A stretch of 6,688 nt of DNA from Spirochaetales bacterium (GTDB lineage: Bacteria > Spirochaetota > Spirochaetia > DTKZ01), in contig JAITGB010000209.1 in the NCBI GenBank assembly GCA_031280945.1, forward strand, positions 1 to 6,688. The letters are read 5' to 3'. The number at the start of each line of letters is the position of its first letter. Positions within the stretch are counted from its first letter, which is position 1. Below, one piece after another: positions 1 to 5,198 of this stretch. Position numbers and translations under genes: made by a program. The notes beneath the pieces were generated by a model. It saw only the letters and a list, made by a program, of their open reading frames with translations. It did no database searches and was not told where the DNA came from.

Positions 1-98
1 TCCGCACTTGGACTGGTTCTCCATGCAGCTTCAATGCGCGTTTTATCGGGCCGGGGAAGCGGCGCGGGCGATGGGCCGTGGGTGCGCAAGGGATTGGA

Positions 99-156
99 GG
101 GGCTTGGTCTTTTTGGAACCTTCGGTTCCAAAAAGACCGGAGCGAAGCGCAGCCCC
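99..156. repeat. Long palindrome with outer stem, possible dispersed repeat unit
   Basis: A perfect 15-bp inverted repeat, GGTCTTTTTGGAACC at 106-120 and GGTTCCAAAAAGACC at 124-138, encloses a TTC loop. It is nested in a second pairing, GGGGCT at 99-104 with AGCCCC at 151-156. The right side between the two stems (139-150) contains GGAGCGAAGCGC, itself able to form a small GCG/CGC hairpin. The U tract lies inside the stem and A's follow the GC part, so this is not a standard intrinsic terminator in either direction. The design, a nested palindrome with conserved-looking flanks, suggests a REP-like or other dispersed intergenic element. Copy number in the genome is unknown. Confidence 0.7.
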
Positions 157-167
157 GCAAAGCCTGG

Positions 168-188
168 TTTTTTCCCGCAGGGAAAAAA
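168..188. repeat. Second perfect inverted repeat
   Basis: TTTTTTCCC at 168-176 pairs perfectly with GGGAAAAAA at 180-188 around a GCA loop. The stem is 9 bp, but only three pairs are G-C. It lies 30 bases downstream of the larger palindrome and about 63 bases before the deoA start. The T run precedes the GC core and the A run follows it, so it is not a usual terminator on the + strand or the - strand. It may be part of the same repeated element, or a leader hairpin of the deoA transcript. Confidence 0.55.
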
Positions 189-251
189 TGCGCCCATCTT
201 CTTCCTGGCTTTTGTCTTGTCCGCATGGGGAAAATATGGTAGGCTTTTTTT

Positions 252-1568
252 GTGCGCGCGCTGGATGTGATTGTCAAAAAGAGGGACGGGGGGGAGCTTT
301 CCGAGGAGGAAATCCGTTTTTTTGTTCAGGGTTATGTGAGCGGGAGGATTCCTGAGTATCAGGTGTCGGCGTGGCTCATGGCGGTTTTTTTTCGGGGTAT
401 GTCGGGCCGTGAGACGGGGTTTCTGACGCGGGAGATGATTGCTTCGGGCGGGACTTTGGATTTGTCGGGGATTCGGGGGCCTTTTGTGGATAAACATTCC
501 ACGGGGGGTGTGGGGGATAAGGTTTCGCTCATTCTTGCGCCGCTTGCGGCTTCGTGCGGCATCAAGGTGCCGATGATGAGCGGGCGTTCTCTGGGCCATA
601 CGGGGGGGACTTTGGATAAGCTTGAGGCTATTCCGGGCTACAGGATTGCGCGTGATGCGGGGGAGCTCAAGAGGATTCTTGCGGAGTCGGGTTTTGTGAT
701 GACGGGTCAGAGCGAGAGTATTGTGCCTGCGGACAGGCTTTTGTACGCTCTGCGCGATGTTACGGGGACTGTTGAGTCTATTCCTCTTATTACGGCGAGT
801 ATTTTATCGAAGAAATTTGCGGAAGGGGCGGAGGCTCTTGTTTTTGATGTAAAATGCGGGAGCGGGGCTTTTATGAAGTCGGCCCTTGATGCGGAGCTTC
901 TGGCAGAGTCTCTTGTGGCTGCGGGGCGGGATTTGGGCCGGAGAATCGCTGTTGTGATTACGCGCATGGAGGAGCCTCTTGGCCGTATGGTGGGGAATTT
1001 TCTTGAGGCGGAGGAGGCTGCTTTGTGTCTGCGGGGGGAGACTTCCGGGAGGGAGGACCTCATGCGCGTTACCCTGCGTCTTACGGCCTGGATGCTTGGT
1101 CTGGGGGGCGCTGCGCCGGGCCTCGATGAGGCGGAGAGTTTGTGCCGCACGAGGCTTTCAAGCGGCGAGGCTTATGAGTTTTTTTTGCGGAACATTCGCT
1201 CCCAGGGGGGGGATGCTGCGGCTTTTGAGGGGGCTTTGGGAAAAAAGAGGGCTCCTGTTCGTTTGAGTTTTACAAGTCCTTCTTCGGGTTTTGTGGGGGG
1301 AATCGATGCCTACAGGGTGGGCATGGCGGGTGTGTATTTGGGGGCGGGGCGCAGTACCACCTCTGATGCGGTTTTCCCTGATGTGGGGATGATTTTTCCG
1401 GCAAAGACGGGGGATGAGGTTTCGCGGGGGGATGTTCTGTGCGAGATTTTTGGGGAGAGCGGGGAGGCGGTTTCGGCTGCTCTGCGTGAGATTGAGGGGG
1501 CTTTTGTTATTCAGGAGAAGAGGCCGCGGATGCGTGAGTGTGTTATCAAGGAATATTCGAGTTTATGA
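252..1568 (+). CDS. deoA: Pyrimidine-nucleoside (thymidine) phosphorylase
   Basis: This cytosolic salvage enzyme splits thymidine, deoxyuridine or uridine with phosphate into the free base and (deoxy)ribose 1-phosphate. The 438 residues match the usual family length. The N-terminal helical segment has the family's RDGGELSEEEI pattern. The phosphate-binding loop KHSTGGVGDK is at 81-90 and the family signature SGRSLGHTGGTLDKLE at 110-125. R168, S183 and K187 match the base-binding Arg, Ser and Lys of E. coli thymidine phosphorylase (R171, S186, K190). A PYNP C-terminal domain spans about 345-430. GTG at 252 is the only usable start after the in-frame TAG at 240-242, with a weak GGTAGG eight bases upstream. 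The signature looks more like the broad pyrimidine-nucleoside type (pdp) than strict thymidine phosphorylase, but specificity cannot be fixed from sequence. G runs of 7-8 occur at 288-294, 602-608 and 1205-1212. The stop overlaps recJ. Confidence 0.95.
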   Translation: MRALDVIVKKRDGGELSEEEIRFFVQGYVSGRIPEYQVSAWLMAVFFRGMSGRETGFLTREMIASGGTLDLSGIRGPFVDKHSTGGVGDKVSLILAPLAASCGIKVPMMSGRSLGHTGGTLDKLEAIPGYRIARDAGELKRILAESGFVMTGQSESIVPADRLLYALRDVTGTVESIPLITASILSKKFAEGAEALVFDVKCGSGAFMKSALDAELLAESLVAAGRDLGRRIAVVITRMEEPLGRMVGNFLEAEEAALCLRGETSGREDLMRVTLRLTAWMLGLGGAAPGLDEAESLCRTRLSSGEAYEFFLRNIRSQGGDAAAFEGALGKKRAPVRLSFTSPSSGFVGGIDAYRVGMAGVYLGAGRSTTSDAVFPDVGMIFPAKTGDEVSRGDVLCEIFGESGEAVSAALREIEGAFVIQEKRPRMRECVIKEYSSL

Positions 1569-3685
1569 TTTGGGAAAAACTTCCTCTTGACCAGGAGAAG
1601 GTGCGGGCTTTGGCTTCCCGCTACGGGGTTGACCTCCTCACGGCTTCGATTTTGGCTCGCCGGGGGGTAGGCGAGCCAGAGGAGATGCTTTTCTACATGG
1701 AAAACGACCTTAAGTTTTTGCATAATCCTTTTCTTTTTACGGATATGGAGGATGCTGTAAACCGTATTGTAAGCGCGCGGGAGGAGGAGGAGAGGGTTCT
1801 TGTTTTTGGCGATAGGGATGTTGATGGAATCGCGGGTATTTCTCTTCTTGTGCGCGCTCTTGAGGATATGGGGATTTCTGTTTCGTGGCGGCTTCCTGTG
1901 GGGGATGACCCCTATGGGCTGACCATAGAGGCTGTTGAGGCGTTTGCGGCCCAGGACGGTACTCTCATTATTACTGTTGACTGCGGGATTTCCTGCTGTA
2001 AGGAAATTCGCCGCGCCCGTGAGCTGGGAATCGATACGATTATTGTTGACCACCACAATCCTCCGGCGGGGGAGCTTCCTCCTGCCTGCGCGGTGATTAA
2101 TCCCAAGGTGGAAAACTCTGGCTATCCTTTCCGCGACCTTGCGGGCTGCGGGGTTGCGGCGAAGCTGGTGTGGGCCCTGCGTTTTGCGGAGACGGAATTT
2201 TACGGGGAAGATATGACTCTCCTCAACGTGAGGCCGGTAAACGGGGCCTATGTTCTGGAGGCGGCTCTTCTGCGAAACCTTCTTCCCGTGGATAGTTTTA
2301 CGGAAACTCTTGTGCCGGGTCTTGTGGCGGTGGACGAGAGCCGGCTTAAGAGGTTTTTCCATGGGCCTGTTTTTGTTTATGGGGCAAAGATTCAGGAGGC
2401 TATGCTCCGCGAGATTTTTGGCAAGAATACGGATATAAGTCTTGTTGATTTAGAGCCGGAGTTTGTAAAACTTTTTCCTGAGGTAAGGGGAAAGAGTCTT
2501 CTCCGCCTCAAGGAGAATTTCCGGCTGTGCTGTTTCAAAAACGGTTCTGTGAGCGAGCTTGATGTTTTTGTTGACCTTTTTACTTCCTGGGTTCTGCGCA
2601 GGGAGAGGAGGCTCTCCGATGCCTATACTTCCCTTTTTGATGTTGTGGCCATTGGAACCCTTGCGGATATGATGCCCCTGCACAACGAGAACCGGATTAT
2701 AGTCGGCGCGGGTTTGAGCCTGCTCAATTCCGCGAAGCCGAGGGACGGCCTTCGCGAGCTTTTGCGGCTTCAAAACCTTTTGGGAAAGACGATTTCCGCG
2801 CGGGATATTTCCTGGCAGCTTACGCCTGTTATTAACGCGGCGGGGCGCATGGGCGAGCCGGAAAAGGCTGTGGCGCTTCTTTTGAGCGCGAACGCACAGG
2901 AGCGGGAGGCTCTTGCGCGGGATATTGTTGAGTTAAACGAGCGCAGGAAAAAAATTGGGGATGATTTGTGGGAGACTGTTCTTCCTGGCGCGCGGGAGAG
3001 TTTTGAGCGCAACGCGGGTAAATTTGTTTTTGTCTGCGATGAGCGTATTCCGCGGGGGATTACGGGGATTATTGCGCAGAGGCTTGTGAAGTTTTTTGAG
3101 GCTCCGGCGGCGGCCTGCGCTGTTATGGACGGGAGGGTTGTCGGTTCCCTGAGGAGTACCCGCGGCTGCGCGGCTTTGGGTTTTCTTGAGGCCTGTTCGG
3201 ATATTTTGAGCGAGTTCGGCGGCCATGATTTTGCTGCGGGTTTTAACCTTCTTTTGGAGGCTCTGCCCCGTTTTGAGAAAAAAATTGATGAGCTTATGCC
3301 CCATATCAGCCTTGAGGAGCTGGGGGAGGAGAAGGTTACGATTGACGCGGAGCTTCCTCCTTCCTACCTCAAGCCGGGTATTGAGGAGATTCTTGCGTTC
3401 TTTGCTCCCTACGGCAAGGATAATCCTCCTCTTACTTTCCTCACGCCGGGGGTTGTTCTTGAGGAGCTTGATTTTATGGGGAAAAAAGAGCAGGTTCATA
3501 CGAGGCTTCTTGTACGCGCGGGGGAGCACGCCTGGCCTGCGGTGTTCTGGAATTCGGCAAGCCGCGTGGGAACGGATTTTCAGAGAAACGATAAGGTCAA
3601 TATTGTGTATCAGGTGGAAAAAAACTTTTTCCAGAACAGAGAAACGCCGCGGCTTTCAATTATCGATATAAAACGGCAGGGGTAG
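1565..3685 (+). CDS. recJ: RecJ, single-stranded-DNA 5'-3' exonuclease, with an extra inserted domain
   Basis: RecJ degrades 5'-tailed single-stranded DNA in recombinational and base-excision/mismatch repair. The 706-residue protein has the DHH phosphoesterase motifs: GDRDVDG (82-88), TVDCG with D139, DHH (162-164), GCGVAAKL (194-201) and GTLAD with D368. The DHHA1 domain follows, with PVINAAGRMG (421-430), GRVVGSLRS (523-531) and GGHDFAAG (552-559). A C-terminal OB-type domain (about 590-703) contains APYGKDNPP. All catalytic aspartates and histidines are present, so it should be active. H164 to D368 is 204 residues, against about 60 in characterised RecJ, because of an insertion around 207-350 (separate entry). 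The start is ATG 1565, which overlaps the deoA stop as ATGA and has AAGGA at 1548-1552; this implies translational coupling. A GTG at 1538 would add nine residues inside deoA and is less likely. Confidence 0.95.
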   Translation: MIWEKLPLDQEKVRALASRYGVDLLTASILARRGVGEPEEMLFYMENDLKFLHNPFLFTDMEDAVNRIVSAREEEERVLVFGDRDVDGIAGISLLVRALEDMGISVSWRLPVGDDPYGLTIEAVEAFAAQDGTLIITVDCGISCCKEIRRARELGIDTIIVDHHNPPAGELPPACAVINPKVENSGYPFRDLAGCGVAAKLVWALRFAETEFYGEDMTLLNVRPVNGAYVLEAALLRNLLPVDSFTETLVPGLVAVDESRLKRFFHGPVFVYGAKIQEAMLREIFGKNTDISLVDLEPEFVKLFPEVRGKSLLRLKENFRLCCFKNGSVSELDVFVDLFTSWVLRRERRLSDAYTSLFDVVAIGTLADMMPLHNENRIIVGAGLSLLNSAKPRDGLRELLRLQNLLGKTISARDISWQLTPVINAAGRMGEPEKAVALLLSANAQEREALARDIVELNERRKKIGDDLWETVLPGARESFERNAGKFVFVCDERIPRGITGIIAQRLVKFFEAPAAACAVMDGRVVGSLRSTRGCAALGFLEACSDILSEFGGHDFAAGFNLLLEALPRFEKKIDELMPHISLEELGEEKVTIDAELPPSYLKPGIEEILAFFAPYGKDNPPLTFLTPGVVLEELDFMGKKEQVHTRLLVRAGEHAWPAVFWNSASRVGTDFQRNDKVNIVYQVEKNFFQNRETPRLSIIDIKRQG
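2207..2602 (+). other. Inserted DnaQ-like (degenerate DEDDh exonuclease) domain within RecJ
   Basis: Residues about 214-346 of RecJ interrupt the DHH domain. Read against the DnaQ/ExoI-III family they align in order. LLNVRPVNG (219-227) sits where the family has xxDxETTGL. DSFTETLVPG (243-252) matches the 'F..lv.P' strand. FVYGAKIQEAML (270-281) sits where VAHNAxFDxxFL is expected. VDLEPEFVKLFPEVRGKSL (294-312) matches the 'DT..la..l.P....sL' segment. SVSELDVFVDLF (328-339) matches the terminal HxxxxD helix. The first Asp and Glu become N221 and R223, the second Asp becomes Q277 and the His becomes S328, while D333 remains. I therefore infer a catalytically dead DnaQ fold used for binding or structure. 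This is alignment by eye only; an unrelated lineage-specific insertion is the alternative. Confidence 0.55.
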
Positions 3686-3688
3686 AGC

Positions 3689-4894
3689 GTGAAGGTGTAC
3701 AGGAATTTTTTTTCGTTGTGGGTTTTTGCCGCAGCTATTGCCTTTGCTGTGCGTCTCTCCGCGGCGCCTGCGGCGGAGACGGAAGCCCCGGCGGGGGGGC
3801 TTGGGCCTTTAGCTCCTGCGGGGGAGGGAAATCCGGCTGCGGGGCTGACGGACGGCCTGACGGAAACCCCTGCTCCTTTGGCTGGAGAGTCTCGTGAATC
3901 CGCGAAAGACGGAGGGGAAGCCTCTGTAGCGCATATCCGCGAGATGCGTTTTTTTCTCACGATTCCCGATGTTGTTGACCAGGGGGGTACCCTGCCGGTT
4001 CTTCTGCGCGGGGCGACGGGCCTTCAGGCGATTGAGGCGCAATTTTCGGATGCTTCGGGAAAAAAGATTTTCAGCTTTTCGGGTTTTCGCGTTTCTGGCC
4101 CTGGCCCTGGTTCTGCTCCTGGTTCTGAGGAGGGTGAGTCTTCGGACGAATACTGGGCCGCTCTGGGCGGGATTTCCAGCGTACAGCAGCCTGGGGTCTA
4201 TGACTTTGCTTTAAGCCTTTTTTTCAATGAAGCGCAAACCCTTGTTGTGAACAGAAAAATACGGGTGGAAAAAAGGACTTTTGTTTTTGAGAATATTCCC
4301 CTGAACAAGGCCATGAGCGAACTGCGCGCCACACCCAATGCCCGAAGGGATGCCGAAGCGCGGGAGCTTCTTGCCCTTTTGTCAAAGTCGGACACCTCGG
4401 CTGTGTACCACACGGCTGCTTTTTGCCTGCCTGTTGCCGAGGGCTTCCGCGAAACTTCGTTTTTTGGCGACAGGCGGACTTTTCTTTACACGGACGGCAA
4501 AAAGGCGAGCTCCATACACTATGGCATTGATTACGCTACTCCCAGGGGGACGGCGGTGTACGCTTCGGGAGAAGGCAGGGTGGCTCTGGCAAAGGACAGG
4601 GTTATTACGGGTTTTTCGATTGTTATTGAACACCTCCCCGGCGTGTACAGCCTCTACTATCATTTGGACAGAATCGACGTTGAGCCGGGCCAGCGTGTAC
4701 GCTCCGGAGAGAAAATAGGCGAGTCCGGCTTTACCGGTCTTGCCACAGGCCCCCACATGCATTGGGAGCTGCGGGTATCGGGAAACGCCATTGAACCGAA
4801 AAACCTTGTGAAGGCTCCGCTTATTGACACAAACGAACTTTTTGGTATTATAAAAAAGGATAAAGAACCGGTAGAAACCGCCGCCGCGAACTAA
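3689..4894 (+). CDS. Exported M23 (LytM-type) zinc metallopeptidase
   Basis: This is a predicted periplasmic endopeptidase that cuts peptide cross-links in peptidoglycan. An N-terminal signal peptide has basic residues, a hydrophobic core at about 7-20 and likely cleavage after APA at 26-28. A low-complexity Ala/Pro/Gly linker follows (about 29-75). The middle region (about 80-200) is beta-rich and unrecognised, with a second Gly/Pro/Ser stretch at 136-152. The M23 domain covers about 250-375. HYGID gives zinc ligands H277 and D281, HMH gives catalytic H356 and ligand H358, and YYHL carries H325. The set is complete, so the enzyme should be active rather than a degenerate activator. The start is GTG 3689, three bases after the recJ stop, with AGGGG at 3678-3682. 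It is probably cotranscribed with recJ. A T8 run at 3706-3713 lies in the first codons. Confidence 0.92.
   Translation: MKVYRNFFSLWVFAAAIAFAVRLSAAPAAETEAPAGGLGPLAPAGEGNPAAGLTDGLTETPAPLAGESRESAKDGGEASVAHIREMRFFLTIPDVVDQGGTLPVLLRGATGLQAIEAQFSDASGKKIFSFSGFRVSGPGPGSAPGSEEGESSDEYWAALGGISSVQQPGVYDFALSLFFNEAQTLVVNRKIRVEKRTFVFENIPLNKAMSELRATPNARRDAEARELLALLSKSDTSAVYHTAAFCLPVAEGFRETSFFGDRRTFLYTDGKKASSIHYGIDYATPRGTAVYASGEGRVALAKDRVITGFSIVIEHLPGVYSLYYHLDRIDVEPGQRVRSGEKIGESGFTGLATGPHMHWELRVSGNAIEPKNLVKAPLIDTNELFGIIKKDKEPVETAAAN
4095..4124 (+). repeat. Imperfect hexanucleotide repeat in the M23 gene
   Basis: Five units (CTGGCC, CTGGCC, CTGGTT, CTGCTC, CTGGTT) run in tandem and in frame, encoding the GPGPGSAPGS linker of the M23 protein. 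Gain or loss of a unit would change linker length by two residues without a frameshift. It probably arose by slippage in a linker under little constraint. Confidence 0.6.
4824..4851 (+). promoter_or_regulatory. Sigma70-type promoter for rpsU
   Basis: A perfect -35 box TTGACA (4824-4829) is followed after 16 bases by TATTAT (4846-4851), five of six matches to the -10 consensus, preceded by TGG as an extended -10. Transcription would begin near 4858, giving a leader of roughly 80-90 bases before rpsU. The promoter lies inside the last codons of the M23 gene, so rpsU would be expressed independently of the deoA-recJ-M23 block. It is predicted from sequence only. Confidence 0.65.
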
Positions 4895-4935
4895 AAGTGA
4901 ACGAAAACCTTACAGCGCGGCAAACGAGCAAAAAG

Positions 4936-4944
4936 GGAGGTGAT
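4936..4944 (+). promoter_or_regulatory. Extended Shine-Dalgarno of rpsU
   Basis: GGAGGTGAT is a continuous 9-base match to the 16S rRNA 3' end (anti-SD core UCACCUCC). It is much longer than the SD elements of the neighbouring genes (3-5 bases). The only upstream GTG start (4940) falls inside this element and cannot use it. Counting about eight bases from GGAGG lands exactly on ATC at 4949, which decides the start discussed under rpsU. Confidence 0.8.
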
Positions 4945-5158
4945 TCATATCGCCTATATCAGGTTGGATGAGGGAGAAAACCTCGAAAAGGCCATTAAAC
5001 GCTTTAAACGCATGGTAGAAAAAGAGGGCATCATCCGGGAATGGAAGAAAAGGGAATATTTTGAAAAGCCTTCCACAATCAAAAACAGGAAGCAAAAATC
5101 CCTGCAGCGTAAACTGATGAAAAAAGTGCGGAAACTTCAGACTTCAAAAGGCTATTAG
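4940..5158 (+). CDS. rpsU: 30S ribosomal protein bS21
   Basis: Small, very basic protein of the 30S platform, next to the anti-Shine-Dalgarno helix and involved in translation initiation. The KRFKR motif followed by VEKEGIIREWKKREYFEKPS matches the RRFKR...REFYEKP core of E. coli S21, and the C-terminal third is Lys/Arg rich. The stated start is the only canonical one, GTG 4940, giving 72 residues. I consider ATC at 4949 the likelier real start, giving 69 residues. It stands eight bases after GGAGG, and from it the protein aligns with E. coli S21 without a gap, with 16 residues before (K/R)RFKR in both. The gene stands alone behind its own promoter, with hairpins after the stop. A TTG at 4964 is too far from the SD. 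Identity is near certain; the start is not. Confidence 0.95.
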   Translation: MIHIAYIRLDEGENLEKAIKRFKRMVEKEGIIREWKKREYFEKPSTIKNRKQKSLQRKLMKKVRKLQTSKGY

Positions 5159-5177
5159 TAGTCCGCACAGGGACTAC
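5158..5177 (+). other. Hairpin directly after rpsU
   Basis: GTAGTCC (5158-5164) pairs with GGACTAC (5171-5177) around the loop GCACAG, beginning at the last base of the rpsU stop codon. No T run follows, so it is not an intrinsic terminator by itself. GGACT at 5182-5186 could compete for the same left arm and lies just before the lipoprotein SD. It could protect the 3' end of the rpsU message, or two alternative folds could affect access to that SD; both are inferences. Confidence 0.55.
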
Positions 5178-5187
5178 ACCAGGACTT

Positions 5188-5192
5188 AAGGA
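5188..5192 (+). promoter_or_regulatory. Shine-Dalgarno of the lipoprotein gene
   Basis: AAGGA stands six bases before GTG 5199. It is the main support for that start, which is also the only canonical start codon in the frame ahead of the lipobox. This matters because an apparent terminator hairpin lies just downstream of the start. Confidence 0.7.
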
Positions 5193-5198
5193 AAAACC

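Larger units (their letters stand above)
1..251. other. Upstream region without an assignable gene
   Basis: No gene could be assigned here. All three forward frames stay open over most of this G-rich stretch, so openness is no evidence of coding. One frame ends with TAG at 240-242, nine bases before deoA, which would suit the tail of an upstream operon member, but its translation is rich in Trp, Arg and Gly and looks unlike a protein. Another frame (2-355) would overlap deoA by about 100 bases. Two perfect inverted repeats at 106-138 and 168-188 argue that at least 99-188 is noncoding. The last few codons of an upstream gene may lie in the first 80 bases, but I cannot choose the frame. I saw no convincing promoter before deoA. 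Confidence 0.5.

Noticed and set aside
21..30. CCATGCAGCT near the left end also forms the last ten bases of the window
   Set aside because: The copy is not at the extreme left end, so it is not a terminal redundancy. At the right end it is simply the LeuB AAMQL codons. Coincidence is the simpler reading.
212..237. TTGTCT and AAAATAT as a possible deoA promoter
   Set aside because: The -10 match is poor and the spacing short; it is no better than chance in this sequence.
8..355. Open forward frame of 115 codons overlapping the deoA start
   Set aside because: It crosses the two perfect palindromes and overlaps deoA by about 100 bases. All three forward frames are open here because the region is G-rich, and the product resembles nothing known to me.
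1511..2362. 283-codon reverse-strand open frame opposite recJ
   Set aside because: It is a shadow of recJ. The recJ frame carries all the DHH motifs over the same bases, and the reverse product shows only a biased His/Arg/Lys composition.
2933..3529. 198-codon reverse-strand open frame opposite the RecJ DHHA1 domain
   Set aside because: The forward frame encodes the conserved GRVVGSLRS and GGHDFAAG motifs here; the reverse frame is compositional.
3616..3632. GGAAAAA-AAC-TTTTTCC hairpin near the end of recJ
   Set aside because: The stem is almost all A-T, it encodes the in-frame VEKNFFQ segment, and it has no T tail after the stem, so it is not a credible terminator.
4895..5198. Search for a dif/XerCD-like site at the composition switch
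   Set aside because: Only the imperfect ATATCGCCTATAT symmetry was seen, and it lies in the rpsU start region; it does not resemble a dif site.
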